A DNA stretch of 64,000 nucleotides from Buchnera aphidicola (Anoecia oenotherae). Lineage in GTDB: Bacteria; Pseudomonadota; Gammaproteobacteria; Enterobacterales; Enterobacteriaceae. The translations under genes and the position numbers were made by a program. Where the stretch lies: assembly GCF_005080765.1 (NCBI RefSeq), contig NZ_CP033012.1, positions 362,785 through 426,784 on the forward strand, read 5' to 3'. The stretch's first letter is position 1. The number at the start of each line of letters is the position of its first letter. The notes under the pieces were generated by a model. It was not told where the DNA came from, ran no database searches, and saw only the letters and a program-made list of their open reading frames with translations. Of this stretch, positions 40,313 through 50,876 are shown piece after piece.

Positions 40313-40936
40313 TTATTTTTTTAAAAGATTTTGAATTAAATCAACATTATGTTTTTTTTGATATTCTACAGATAAGCGTTGTGACAATATTATATATTTA
40401 ATATTTAACAAAGATGTATTAAAATCATCATTAATTATAATATAATCATATTTATGAAATCGACTTATTTCAGTTTTTACCATTTTCATTCTTTTAGAAA
40501 TAATGAAGTTACTATCTTGATTTCTTTTTTTTAATCTAGAAATTAATTCTTTTTTTGAAGGAGGTAATAAAAAAATGCTTTTAGAGTTAATAACTTTTTT
40601 CTTTATTTGTTGTGCTCCCTGCCAATCAATATCTAAAAAAACATCTTTTCCACTAATTAGTTTATTAATAATTGATGTATAAGATGTTCCATAATAATGA
40701 TTAAAAACTTTTGCATATTCTATAAACTTATTTTTTTTTACCATGATTTTAAATTTTTTTATAGAAATAAAATAATAATCTTTCCCGTCTAATTCTCCAG
40801 GACGAATTGATCTAGTAGTATGAGATACAGATACTTCTACATTATTTATAATTTTTTTCTTTAAAAAAGCTCTGATTAAACTAGATTTACCTGTACCGCT
40901 AGGTGCAGAAATGATAAATAATGTTCCTTTTGTCAT
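40313..40936 (-). CDS. gmk: Guanylate kinase
   Basis: Gmk phosphorylates GMP to GDP with ATP. It is 207 aa, the same as E. coli. The P-loop is ISAPSGTGKSSLIRAF, and the GMP-binding residues are in VSHTTRSIRPGE and DGKDYYFIS. FLDIDWQGAQQIK and SIFLLPPSKKELISRLKKR follow. It is the only purine nucleotide kinase in the window. It is convergent with typA. Confidence 0.97.
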   Translation of the reverse strand: MTKGTLFIISAPSGTGKSSLIRAFLKKKIINNVEVSVSHTTRSIRPGELDGKDYYFISIKKFKIMVKKNKFIEYAKVFNHYYGTSYTSIINKLISGKDVFLDIDWQGAQQIKKKVINSKSIFLLPPSKKELISRLKKRNQDSNFIISKRMKMVKTEISRFHKYDYIIINDDFNTSLLNIKYIILSQRLSVEYQKKHNVDLIQNLLKK

Positions 40937-41189
40937 TATATAGAATACGCTGTATGTGCAATAATATTTACTAAATGAGAAAGTTTATCTAAATTTTTTT
41001 TATAAATAAAATAAATCTTAAAATTCTTTAATTTAGTGAATAAAAAATATTAATAATAAATTTAAAAATTATGTATATCATATAAATACATTTTATTTTA
41101 TATACATTAATTTGAAATTTCAAAAATTAAAATCTAATACAATTTTTGTAAAAACGTTTTATATACAATAAATAACAAACATAAAATTT

Positions 41190-42170
41190 TTATAAAAAAA
41201 TTTTATTAATTGATAATATATAAGATTTATTAATTTTTAATCTAAAAGACATAGATTGACAATAATTATTATTTAATACTGCTTGAATCCAAGTGAATTG
41301 ATTTTTTATGTAAACGTAAGTTAATATAACTCCTGCAGTATACCACATTTCATTTTTTTTAACTTCTAAAATATTACCTATTTTTATATCTTTAATTATT
41401 TCTTTACTAATCATCCAAGATAAAACTCTTTTATTTTTTTTTTTAAATCTAGTAATAGAGATTATTTCTTGTCCTTTATAACATCCTTTATTATAATTAA
41501 TTCCATTTAACGCACACATATTTAATGCTTGAGGAAGAAATTTACTAGTATTTTCTATCTCAATTATAGGATATCCTAACTTAATATCTATCGACAACCA
41601 TTTTTCGTTATTTAATATTTTAAATTTGTTAATTAAAAAATTATTTTTTAATAATTTTAAATGTGAATAGTTACTAACTATTATTAAATAACGCAGTTTA
41701 AAAAAACTCATATTTACAATAATAAATTTATTTAAAACATATGTATGATTTTTATGGTTAAATTTTTGTTTAAAATATGTTTCTAACAAATTGTTAGAAT
41801 TTTTACCTCTAATACCTATTAGATGTAATTTTATTTCATCAATAATTAATACTTTAGAAAAAACAGCATATTTTTTTAGTTCATCAATAACTATAATTTT
41901 TACACTAGAACGAAAAAATAAATAATATTTTTTTTTGCATTTAAAAATCACTAAGCTGGTTAATACTTTTCCTGATACATTGCATAAAGCACAAAATTGC
42001 ATAGTATTTTTAGGTAAAGAAATAATATCAATCGTTAATTGATTTTGTAAGTACGGTGTTGCATCAATTCCTGAAACTGATATTATACTCCATTCTTTTA
42101 AAAAAAACATAGAAGGCTTTTTTTCTAAACGAGAAAAATTAATAGTTTTTATTGTTTTTTTTATAATCAT
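41190..42170 (-). CDS. ygfZ: Folate-binding Fe-S cluster repair protein YgfZ
   Basis: YgfZ is a tetrahydrofolate-dependent protein related to GcvT that maintains certain Fe-S enzymes, including MiaB, which is encoded in this window. The length (326 aa) equals E. coli. The signature KGCYKGQEI (family KGCYxGQE, with the essential Cys) is intact. LQNQLTIDI, CNVSGKVLTSLVIF, ELKKYAVFSKV and IKLGYPIIEIENTSKFLPQALNM match E. coli segment by segment. It is divergent from prfB. Confidence 0.93.
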   Translation of the reverse strand: MIIKKTIKTINFSRLEKKPSMFFLKEWSIISVSGIDATPYLQNQLTIDIISLPKNTMQFCALCNVSGKVLTSLVIFKCKKKYYLFFRSSVKIIVIDELKKYAVFSKVLIIDEIKLHLIGIRGKNSNNLLETYFKQKFNHKNHTYVLNKFIIVNMSFFKLRYLIIVSNYSHLKLLKNNFLINKFKILNNEKWLSIDIKLGYPIIEIENTSKFLPQALNMCALNGINYNKGCYKGQEIISITRFKKKNKRVLSWMISKEIIKDIKIGNILEVKKNEMWYTAGVILTYVYIKNQFTWIQAVLNNNYCQSMSFRLKINKSYILSINKIFL

Positions 42171-42489
42171 TAATATTTCCTAAAATAATTGGATTTTTAT
42201 TGATGTTTAATAAATAAAAATTTTATTTTTAAAATAAATTAATATTAATCTATTTTTAATTTTATTTCATATATTTTTAATTATGTTATTGCAATAAAAA
42301 AAGTTATTATATATATAAAAATATGTCTATAAAAAAAATTTTTCACTATATGAGAGTTCTTTTTAAAATTAATAACTATATTTATTAGTAATAATAAAAA
42401 ATATTCATGTTTTTTTAAAAAAATTTATATTTATAATGTTACTTTTATTATTAAAAAAATTAAATTCATATTAAAGGACATAAACAACT
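42171..42489. other. Divergent spacer ygfZ/prfB
   Basis: This 319-bp AT-rich region has an AAAGGA just before the prfB start. No gene is seen. Promoters for both directions must lie here, but none stands out. Confidence 0.45.
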
Positions 42490-43592
42490 ATGTATTCAAT
42501 TAATTTTGTAAAAAAGTTATTAAATTCTATTTATAAAAAAAAAAAAATTTATGTATTATATTTGAATATTGTAAAAAAAAAGAACGTCTTGCAGAAATAA
42601 ATATAGAGTTACAATCTATTAAAATATGGAAGGAGATTAACATTTTAAAAAAACTGCTAAAAGAAAAATCTTTTTTAGAAGAATATTTATTTCCTATTAA
42701 TAGGATACAGGAAAAAATAAATTATTTTAAAGAATTATTAATATTAGTAGAACAAGAAAAAAAAAAAGATGAAGAAGTACTAGGTGATATTGTTAAAGAA
42801 ATTTATAATTTAAAATTTAAAATTAAAAATTTAGAATTTTTAAAAATGTTTTCAAAAAAATATGATTTTTTAAATTGCTATATAGATGTACAACCTGGTT
42901 CTGGAGGAGAAGAATCTCAAGATTGGGCTAATATGTTATTAAAAATGTACCTTAAATGGATATATAGTAAAAAGTTCAAAATTAATATCTTAGAAAAAAC
43001 GTTAGGAGAAAATAATGGAATAAAATCAGCAACTATTAAAGTTAGTGGAAATTATGCTTTTGGATGGCTTAGAACAGAAGCAGGAATTCATAGACTTGTT
43101 AGAAAAAACCCTTTTGATACTAATAATAAACGACATACTTCTTTTTGTTCTATATTTATTTATCCTGAGATCAATAAAGATTTTAATACGGAAATTAATC
43201 AAAATGATTTACGTATAGATGTTTATAAATCATCTGGAGCAGGAGGTCAACATGTTAATAAAACAGAATCTGCTGTTCGAATTACACATATACCCACAGG
43301 AATAGTAGCACAGTGTCAAAATGATCGTTCTCAGCATAAAAATAAAGAACAAGCTATGAAACAATTAATATCTAAAATTAATCATTTATCTTTAAAAAAA
43401 GAACAATTAAAAAAGAAAAAAATAGAAGATTCTAAACCAAATATTACTTGGGGAAATCACATTCGATCTTATGTATTAGATGATTCTAGAATAAAAGATA
43501 TAAGAACAAATATAGAATCTAGAAATATTCAAAAAGTATTACATGGTCATTTAGATAAATTTATAAAAGCTAGTTTAAAACTAGGATTTTAG
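42490..43592 (+). CDS. prfB: Peptide chain release factor 2, with poly(A) frameshift and relict programmed-frameshift site
   Basis: RF2 ends translation at UGA and UAA. Translation from ATG 42490 (AAAGGA upstream) gives MYSINFVKKLLNSIYKKKK, meets A13 (42535-42547), and ends at TAA 42597-42599. The body of RF2 runs in another frame: EYCKKKERLAEI, GAGGQHVNKTESAVRITH (GGQ motif) and YVLDDSRIKDIR. With 14 A the two frames join directly. With 12 A the ribosome reaches ATT TGA A, the position of the E. coli programmed +1 site CTT TGA C. The codon-reading SPF tripeptide is NPF here. The gene is followed by lysS after 10 bp. Confidence 0.93.
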
Positions 43593-43602
43593 GACATAGA
43601 AT

Positions 43603-45120
43603 ATGAATAAAAATTTAATATATAGTGAGTTAAGACAACAATCTACAGAAAAAAAAACCAGATATGAAAAACTAGGTTTTATGAAAAAAAATGGATTTAA
43701 TTTTCCAAATTCTTTTAAAAGATCCCATACTGCTGATTCACTTCATAAAAAATATAAAACTTATACACGAGATATGCTTAAAAAAAATATAGTTAAAGTT
43801 AGTATAGCAGGAAGAGTTATGCAAAAAAGAATTATGGGAAAAAGTTCGTTTTTAACACTAAAAGACGTAAATACTTTAATTCAAATTTATTATAAAGAAA
43901 ATTGTATAGAGAATAATATATATTTATCATCTAACAATATTCTAGACATAGGAGATATTTTAGGGATCACAGGATATCTATTTAGAACTAAAACTAAAGA
44001 ATTGTCTGTATATTGTAAAAATATAGTTTTATTAACGAAATCTATTAACTCGTTTCCAGATAAATTTCACGGTTTATTAAATAAAGAATTATGTTATAGA
44101 AAAAGATATTTAGATTTAATAATGAATAAAAAAACGTTTTTTAGGTTTCAACAAAGATCTTATATCTTATCTAAGATTCGACGTTTTATGGAAAAAAACA
44201 AATTTTTAGAAGTAGAAACACCTATAATGCAAAATATTCCAGGAGGAGCTAATGCTCGTCCGTTTATAACGCACCATAATAGTTTAGACATAGACATTTA
44301 CTTACGAATAGCTCCAGAATTATATTTAAAGCGGTTAATTATAGGTGGATTTGATAAGATTTTTGAAATAAATAAGAGTTTTAGGAATGAAGGTGTATCT
44401 ATTCGACATAATCCAGAATTTACTATGATGGAAGCATATATGGCTTATTGTAACTACAAAGATGCTATGGGGTTTATAGAAAATTTATTTTTATATTTAT
44501 GTACTATTATTACAGGAAAGTATGTAATTGAATTTGATAAATATGTAATAAATTTTAAAAATAAATTTAAAGTCATGTCTATGAAAGAATCTATTTTATT
44601 ATTTAATTCTAACATTAAATCTTCAGATTTAAATGATTATAAAAAATTACAAAATATTTCTCTTTCTTTAGGAATAAAAAAAGATAAAAAATGGGGAATT
44701 GGAAAAATATTAAATGAAATTTTTGAAAAAACAGTAGAAAAAAAATTAATCGAACCTACATTTATTATTGATTATCCAACAGAAGTTTCACCATTAGCTA
44801 AAAATAAAAAAAATAGTATAGAATATACAGAACGATTTGAATTATTTATAGGAGGATATGAAATAGGAAATGGTTTCTCTGAATTAAATGATTCTGAAGA
44901 ACAAAAAACCAGATTTTTACAACAAAAAAACTATTATAAAAATGCGAAACAAGAAAATTTTTTTTATGACAATTCATATATTAACGCTTTAGAATACGGA
45001 TTACCTCCAACTGCAGGATTAGGAATTGGTATTGACCGTTTAGTAATGTTATTTACTAATCAAAAAAATATACGAGATGTCATTTTATTTCCAGTTCTTC
45101 GTCCTAAAAATATTAAATAA
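43603..45120 (+). CDS. lysS: Lysyl-tRNA synthetase (class II)
   Basis: LysRS charges tRNA-Lys, the most used tRNA in such an AT-rich proteome. The length (505 aa) equals E. coli LysS. The N-terminal OB-fold anticodon-binding domain includes VSIAGRVMQKRIMGKSSF. The class II core follows: motif 2 KSFRNEGVSIRHNPEFTMME, PTEVSPLAKN, EYERFELFI-type segment, and motif 3 GLGIGIDRLVMLFTN. AGGACA lies before the ATG. It is co-transcribed with prfB as in E. coli. Confidence 0.98.
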   Translation: MNKNLIYSELRQQSTEKKTRYEKLGFMKKNGFNFPNSFKRSHTADSLHKKYKTYTRDMLKKNIVKVSIAGRVMQKRIMGKSSFLTLKDVNTLIQIYYKENCIENNIYLSSNNILDIGDILGITGYLFRTKTKELSVYCKNIVLLTKSINSFPDKFHGLLNKELCYRKRYLDLIMNKKTFFRFQQRSYILSKIRRFMEKNKFLEVETPIMQNIPGGANARPFITHHNSLDIDIYLRIAPELYLKRLIIGGFDKIFEINKSFRNEGVSIRHNPEFTMMEAYMAYCNYKDAMGFIENLFLYLCTIITGKYVIEFDKYVINFKNKFKVMSMKESILLFNSNIKSSDLNDYKKLQNISLSLGIKKDKKWGIGKILNEIFEKTVEKKLIEPTFIIDYPTEVSPLAKNKKNSIEYTERFELFIGGYEIGNGFSELNDSEEQKTRFLQQKNYYKNAKQENFFYDNSYINALEYGLPPTAGLGIGIDRLVMLFTNQKNIRDVILFPVLRPKNIK

Positions 45121-45417
45121 TTTATTACTATATACTTTGTATATTAACTTAAACAATATTTAATTTTAGTATATTTTTACATGAATTTTAAATTTAACTC
45201 TTTTTTAAAAAAATAAATACAACTAATAATTGTCTGAAATTATTACAATAATAATCATAAAAAATGATATATTATATATGTTAATTCTAAAATTATATTT
45301 TATAAAATTATTTAAAATATTTTAGTAATAAAATTTTAAGTTTTAACTAAACTATATATAATAATTTATTAATAATAAAATATGTATATTTAATATTAGC
45401 ATTTTAAGAGAAAAAAT

Positions 45418-46665
45418 ATGCCTTGTTCTGTTTTTACTACTAAAAGTGAACTAAATAAAAAAAATATTTTAAATTCTGTTTCTTTATATAAAACACCATT
45501 ATGGATATATGATGCAAATATTATAAAAAATCAAGTAAAAAAACTAAATAAATTTAATGTTATTAGATATGCACAAAAAGCATGTTCTAACATTCATATA
45601 TTACGTTTGTTGAAAAAATATGGAGTAAAAATAGATGCTGTCTCCTACGGAGAAATTGAACGAGCTTTAATATCTGGTTTTAATTCTAAAAATGACGAAA
45701 TTGTTTATACAGCTGATTCCTTCGATGAAAATTCTTTAAATAAAGTTGTATCAGATAATATTACAGTCAATATTGGATCTATAGATATGTTGCATCAACT
45801 AGGTAATATTTCTCCTAATCATAGGATATGGATTCGAGTAAATCCAAAATTTGGATATGGACATCATAAAAAAACAAATACAGGAGGAGAAAACAGTAAA
45901 CATGGAATATGGGATTTACAATCAGCTATTAAAGTAGTTAAAGTTTATAACTTTAAATTAGTAGGAATTCATATGCATATAGGATCTGGAGTAAATTATA
46001 AAAATTTAAAAAAAGTGTGTGAATCTATGCTGTCATGTGTTACTAGTTTAAATTATGACATATCATCCATATCAGCTGGAGGAGGTATCCCTATTTCATA
46101 TAAATTAAACCAATCTTGTATTAATATTGATGAATATTTTACAGTATGGAATACTGTACAGAAAAAACTAACCAAGTTTTTCAATCATCCTATAACATTA
46201 GAAATAGAACCTGGACGTTTTTTAGTAGCAGAATCCTGCATTCTTGTAGCAAAAGTAAATGCTGTAAAAAGGATAAAAGATGTATATTTTGTAATTACAG
46301 ATGCTGGATTTAATGATCTTGTTAGACCGGTGATGTATGGCAGTTATCATCATATATCTGTTATTTCTAATAGTTGCAAATTAATTAATAAGAAATTAAA
46401 GAGAAAAACAGTAATAGCAGGACCTATTTGTGAATCAGGAGACATATTTACTCAATCTAATGATGGAGAAGTTAAACCAAGATTATTACCCTTAATAGAA
46501 ATTGGAGATATTATTATATTTCATGATACAGGTGCTTACGGATCTTCTATGTCTTCAAATTATAATAGTAGGCCTCTAATTCCTGAAATATTATTTAATT
46601 CAGGAAAATGTCAAATTATTAGAAGACGACAAACTATCTCTGAAATGATTTCATTAGAACTTTAA
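45418..46665 (+). CDS. lysA: Diaminopimelate decarboxylase
   Basis: LysA makes lysine from meso-diaminopimelate using PLP and is the last lysine step supplied to the host. It is 415 aa (E. coli 420). The PLP lysine is in RYAQKACSNIHIL. HMHIGSGVNY, ISAGGGIPI, EPGRFLVAES, the substrate-binding CESGDIF and GAYGSSMSSNYNSRP are all present. No LysR regulator is present beside it, unlike in E. coli. thyA follows 110 bp later; lgt, its usual neighbour, is absent. Confidence 0.97.
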   Translation: MPCSVFTTKSELNKKNILNSVSLYKTPLWIYDANIIKNQVKKLNKFNVIRYAQKACSNIHILRLLKKYGVKIDAVSYGEIERALISGFNSKNDEIVYTADSFDENSLNKVVSDNITVNIGSIDMLHQLGNISPNHRIWIRVNPKFGYGHHKKTNTGGENSKHGIWDLQSAIKVVKVYNFKLVGIHMHIGSGVNYKNLKKVCESMLSCVTSLNYDISSISAGGGIPISYKLNQSCINIDEYFTVWNTVQKKLTKFFNHPITLEIEPGRFLVAESCILVAKVNAVKRIKDVYFVITDAGFNDLVRPVMYGSYHHISVISNSCKLINKKLKRKTVIAGPICESGDIFTQSNDGEVKPRLLPLIEIGDIIIFHDTGAYGSSMSSNYNSRPLIPEILFNSGKCQIIRRRQTISEMISLEL

Positions 46666-46775
46666 TTTAATTTTTTCAATTTTTTTTAACTTATATTTAA
46701 TATTTATGTCTAAACATAGATAAAATATATTAATATGTAATTATTGTAAAAAAATAAATTTCAATAAGTAATTTT

Positions 46776-47570
46776 ATGCAAAAGTATTTAACATTATTAA
46801 AAACTATTATTAATAAAGGAACTATAAAAAAAAATAGAACAAGTATTGATTCTAAATCTATTTTTGGTTATAGAATGAAATTAAATCTTAATGATGGATT
46901 TCCATTATTAACAACTAAAAAGTGTAGCATTAAATCTATAATTTATGAATTATTATGGTTTTTGAGAGGAGATACAAATACAAAATATTTAAAAGAAAAT
47001 AACGTATCTATTTGGAATAATTGGGAAGACATCAATGGAAACTTAGGACCTATTTATGGAAAACAATGGAGGAAATGGAAAACATACGATGGAAAATATA
47101 TTGATCAAATTAATGAAGTAATTCATTTAATTATGACTGATCCCAATTCTAGAAGAATGGTAGTATCTGCATGGAATGTTGCTGAAATAAAAAATATGTC
47201 ATTACCTCCATGTCATCTGCTATTTCAATTTTATGTTGATGGACAATTTCTTAGTTGTCAATTGTATCAACGTTCTTGCGATGTTTTTTTAGGATTACCA
47301 TTTAATTTAGCTAGTTATTCTTTACTAATGCATATGATTGCACAACAATGCAATTTAAGAGTTGGAAATTTTTTATGGATTGGAGGAGATGTACACTTAT
47401 ATGTTAATCATATTAATTTAGCTAAAATTCAATTGAGTAGAAAACCTACAACTCTTCCTAATATTGTATTTAATAGAAAACCATGTTCTATATCTGATTA
47501 CCAATTTAATGATTTTAAAATAATTAACTATTATCCTCATCCTGTAATAAAAGCAGAAATTGCTATATAA
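46776..47570 (+). CDS. thyA: Thymidylate synthase
   Basis: ThyA methylates dUMP to dTMP with methylenetetrahydrofolate. The length (264 aa) equals E. coli. [13 protein letters not shown] binds phosphate; the catalytic Cys is in [25 protein letters not shown] and HLYVNHI bind dUMP; and the protein ends [10 protein letters not shown]. The start ATG at 46776 matches the family N-terminus (MQKYLTLL). Confidence 0.98.
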   Translation: MQKYLTLLKTIINKGTIKKNRTSIDSKSIFGYRMKLNLNDGFPLLTTKKCSIKSIIYELLWFLRGDTNTKYLKENNVSIWNNWEDINGNLGPIYGKQWRKWKTYDGKYIDQINEVIHLIMTDPNSRRMVVSAWNVAEIKNMSLPPCHLLFQFYVDGQFLSCQLYQRSCDVFLGLPFNLASYSLLMHMIAQQCNLRVGNFLWIGGDVHLYVNHINLAKIQLSRKPTTLPNIVFNRKPCSISDYQFNDFKIINYYPHPVIKAEIAI

Positions 47571-47904
47571 TAAAATTCAATATTAAATGTTATTAATTTT
47601 CAATAAATTTTTATATGTATAAAAAATTTATTTTTTATAAATTTATTACAAAACATAGTCAATATAATAAAATCATTTACTAATTTTTTATAGCATCAAT
47701 ATTTTTTATAATAAAAATGTATTATATTCAATAAATATATAAAAAATAAAAAATTATTTTTCTTAACAAAACTAAAATAACAATAAACTTATTATATATA
47801 AATAAATTAACTTTAACAGAAATAATAGTCTTGAAAAATTTTAGTTTTTAATAAAAATTATTTATTAAATAAAACTAATGAAATAGCAATTTTAAAATAA
47901 AAAA
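47571..47904. other. Spacer thyA/miaB
   Basis: This 334-bp AT-rich spacer lies between co-directional genes. I see no gene, hairpin with a T tail, or convincing promoter. Confidence 0.45.
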
Positions 47905-49233
47905 ATGAAAAAAGTATATATTAAAACATGGGGTTGTCAAATGAATGAATACGATTCTACTTTAATTAAAAGTTTTTTAGAAAAAAAAGAATCTTATTTA
48001 TTAATTGATAATGCAAAAAAAGCTGATATTTTAATTTTGAATACTTGTTCTATAAGAGAAAAAGCTCAAGAAAAATTATTTCATCAATTAGGAAGATGGA
48101 GAAAATTAAAAAAGGATAACCCAAATATAATCATAGCGGTTGGAGGTTGTGTTGCTACTCAAGAAGGAATAAAAATTTTTAATCGAGCTAATTATATTAA
48201 TATAATCTTTGGAACTCAAACCTTACATCGATTACCTAATATGATTAAATCTGCAATTGTTTCAAAAAAATTAATAGTAGATGTTATAAATTATAAATCT
48301 ATAGAAAAATTTGACAATATACAATATACAGTCACATCTATTTCAAGAATTTCTTCTTTAGTAGCTATTATGGAAGGATGTAACAAATATTGTTCTTTTT
48401 GTATTGTACCGTATACAAGAGGAAGAGAAGTTAGTAGACCTGTCATTGACATAATTAATGAAATTAAACAATTAACAAAACTAGGAACTAGAGAAGTTAT
48501 TTTATTAGGACAAAATGTAAATTCTTATTTTGGAGAATATATTAACGGAAAAAAATGTGATTTTTCTAAATTATTATATTATATTTCAGAGATTAATGAA
48601 ATTTACAGAATTCGATTTATTACTAGTCATCCTCTTCATTTTACAAATAATTTAATTCATGCATATTCAAAAATACCTCAACTAATTGATTCACTTCATC
48701 TTCCTGTTCAAAGTGGATCAGATAGAATTTTGAAACTTATGAGGAGACGATATTCTACCGTCCAATATAAAATAATAATAGAAAAATTGAAATCCATTCG
48801 ACCAAAAATGCATATTTCTTCTGATTTTATAATTGGTTTTCCAGGAGAAACAGAAATAGATTTTAAAAAAACTATGGCATTAGTAAAAGATGTATATTTT
48901 GATATGAGTTTTAGTTTTTTATATTCGCCACGTCCTGGAACCCCTGCTTCTATTTTAAAACAAAATACAAGTATTGAAGAAAGAAAGAAAAGACTTTTTA
49001 TGTTACAAAACAAAATTATCATTCAATCAAAAAAATTAAGTTTAAATATGTTAAACACAACTCAATCTGTTCTTGTTGATGGTATTGCAAAAAATGACAT
49101 TATGAAATTATCAGGAAAAACAATGAATAATAGAACTGTTTATTTTGAAGGAAGACATTCTTGTATAGGGAAAATAGTAAAGATAAATATTACTAATGTA
49201 AGTAGACATACTTTGATTGGAAGAGTAATTTAA
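47905..49233 (+). CDS. miaB: tRNA-2-methylthio-N6-dimethylallyladenosine synthase MiaB
   Basis: MiaB is a radical-SAM methylthiotransferase that modifies A37 of tRNAs reading UNN codons. The N-terminal cluster cysteines are in TWGCQMNEYDS, LNTCSIREKA and VGGCVATQEG. The radical-SAM CxxxCxxC is in MEGCNKYCSFCIVPYTRG. A C-terminal TRAM domain is present. It is 442 aa (E. coli 474). It depends on Fe-S supply and, in E. coli, on YgfZ. It is followed by ybeY after 46 bp; E. coli ybeZ, normally between them, is gone. Confidence 0.97.
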   Translation: MKKVYIKTWGCQMNEYDSTLIKSFLEKKESYLLIDNAKKADILILNTCSIREKAQEKLFHQLGRWRKLKKDNPNIIIAVGGCVATQEGIKIFNRANYINIIFGTQTLHRLPNMIKSAIVSKKLIVDVINYKSIEKFDNIQYTVTSISRISSLVAIMEGCNKYCSFCIVPYTRGREVSRPVIDIINEIKQLTKLGTREVILLGQNVNSYFGEYINGKKCDFSKLLYYISEINEIYRIRFITSHPLHFTNNLIHAYSKIPQLIDSLHLPVQSGSDRILKLMRRRYSTVQYKIIIEKLKSIRPKMHISSDFIIGFPGETEIDFKKTMALVKDVYFDMSFSFLYSPRPGTPASILKQNTSIEERKKRLFMLQNKIIIQSKKLSLNMLNTTQSVLVDGIAKNDIMKLSGKTMNNRTVYFEGRHSCIGKIVKINITNVSRHTLIGRVI

Positions 49234-49279
49234 ACAATTGTATTAATATTTTTTATATAATAGAATTATACATTAAATT

Positions 49280-49723
49280 ATGAATAAATACAGTGTAAAA
49301 TTAGATTTATTTAAAAATAAAGATTCAAGAATACCATCTAAAAAACATTTTAAAAATTTAGTTCAAATTATTTCTAATATTCAAAAAAAATCTATATTTG
49401 TTTCTATAAAATGTGTTAAAAAAATTGAGATGATTCGTTTAAACAAATTATATAGAAATATTAATAAAGAAACTAATATTCTTGCTTTTCCATTTAAAGG
49501 ACCAATTGTTAATCAAGAATTAAAAAATTTTGTTGGAGATTTAGCTATATGTTATGAAACAGTCATTCAAGAAGCAATACAAGGAAATAAGTCTATACTT
49601 TATCATTTCTCACACATTATAATTCATGGGATATTACATTTAATTGGATTCGATCATTTAAATAATAGTTCAGCAAAAAAAATGGAATCTTTAGAACGAA
49701 AAATATTATTAATTTTGGATTAA
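49280..49723 (+). CDS. ybeY: Endoribonuclease YbeY (16S rRNA maturation)
   Basis: YbeY is a zinc endoribonuclease involved in 16S rRNA 3'-end maturation and ribosome quality control. The 147-aa protein (E. coli 155) has the zinc motif HIIIHGILHLIGFDH (HxxxHxxGxxH), plus NKETNILAFPFK and VGDLAICYETV. It lies in the conserved miaB-(ybeZ)-ybeY-ybeX string; ybeZ is missing here. Confidence 0.95.
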   Translation: MNKYSVKLDLFKNKDSRIPSKKHFKNLVQIISNIQKKSIFVSIKCVKKIEMIRLNKLYRNINKETNILAFPFKGPIVNQELKNFVGDLAICYETVIQEAIQGNKSILYHFSHIIIHGILHLIGFDHLNNSSAKKMESLERKILLILD

Positions 49724-49840
49724 ATTTTTTTAGATTTTTATTTTTTTAAGATCTCATATATATAGTTTTTTTAAATAAAAAAATACATTTATAAAAAAAT
49801 TTTATATTAATGAATTATTTAATAATTTAAACATAAAATC

Positions 49841-50673
49841 ATGAGCAATAATCAATCAAAAAAAAAAATTTTTTTTCTCTGTTATTTCATCGATTATTTA
49901 ATGATGAACCGAAAAATAGAAAAGAATTATTATCTTTAATAAAAGAATCTGAACAGAATTCTTTAATAGATCACACTACATGTAAAATGATAGAAAGAGT
50001 TATAGATATCACTAAACGCCGTGTGAAAGAAATAATGATACCTAAACCAAATATTATAACTTTAGAATTAACATTTACTCTTGAAAAATGTTTAAATATT
50101 ATCATTAAATCAGCACATTCTAGATTTCCAGTTATAAGTGCAGATAAAAATTATGTAGAAGGATTTTTAATAGCAAAAGATTTGTTATCTTATATGAAAA
50201 ATCCTAAAAAAAAATTTTTCGTTAAAGATGTATTGCGTCCTGCTATTATAGTACCTGAAAGTAAATATGTTGATGATATGCTTAAAGAATTTAAAGCTAA
50301 AAGATTTCATATAGCAATAGTAATAGATGAGTTCGGAGTAGTATCTGGATTAGTAACTATTGAAGATATTTTAGAATTAATTGTTGGTGATATATATGAT
50401 GAATTTGATACAAACGAAGAGGAAAATGTTTTTAAAATCAATGAAAAGAACTTTATTGTAAAAGGATTCACTTCTATTAAAGAATTTAATGAAAAATTTA
50501 ATACTAATTTTAAAAGTTATAACGTAGATACTATAGGAGGATTTTTAACAAAAAAAATAGAAAGACTACCTATAGAAGGAGAAATAATATCTATAGAAAA
50601 TTTAAAATTTGAAATATCAATATTGAATAATAGACATATTGTTCAAATGAAAGTATCCATTTTAAATATATAA
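49841..50673 (+). CDS. corC: CorC/YbeX CBS-domain protein, frameshifted at a poly(A)/poly(T) tract
   Basis: CorC (YbeX) is a cytosolic protein with two CBS domains and a CorC_HlyC domain, linked to Mg/Co efflux and ribosome homeostasis. From ATG 49841 translation gives MSNNQSKKKIFF and then leaves the conserved frame in a tract of 11 A and 8 T (49858-49876). One added base restores SLLFHRLFNDEPKNRKELLSL, matching E. coli. The rest is open: IMIPKPNIITL, SAHSRFPVIS, VIDEFGVVSGLVTIEDILELIVGDIYDE and VDTIGGF. An internal ATG at 49987 starts the longest uninterrupted part, which lacks the N-terminal helix. Confidence 0.87.
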
Positions 50674-50876
50674 AATAAATATGTAATATATAAATATTTA
50701 TTTCTATACACAGTTATTATTTCTTAAAGATAGTTTAAAAAAAAATTTTTTAAATTGTCAAATATCAACATATTTTTAACTAAAATTATTTGAATAATAA
50801 TTCAATATTAATATGTATCTATAATATATATATATATTTATGTTTTATTTAAAATTAATTATTGTAAATAATAAAA

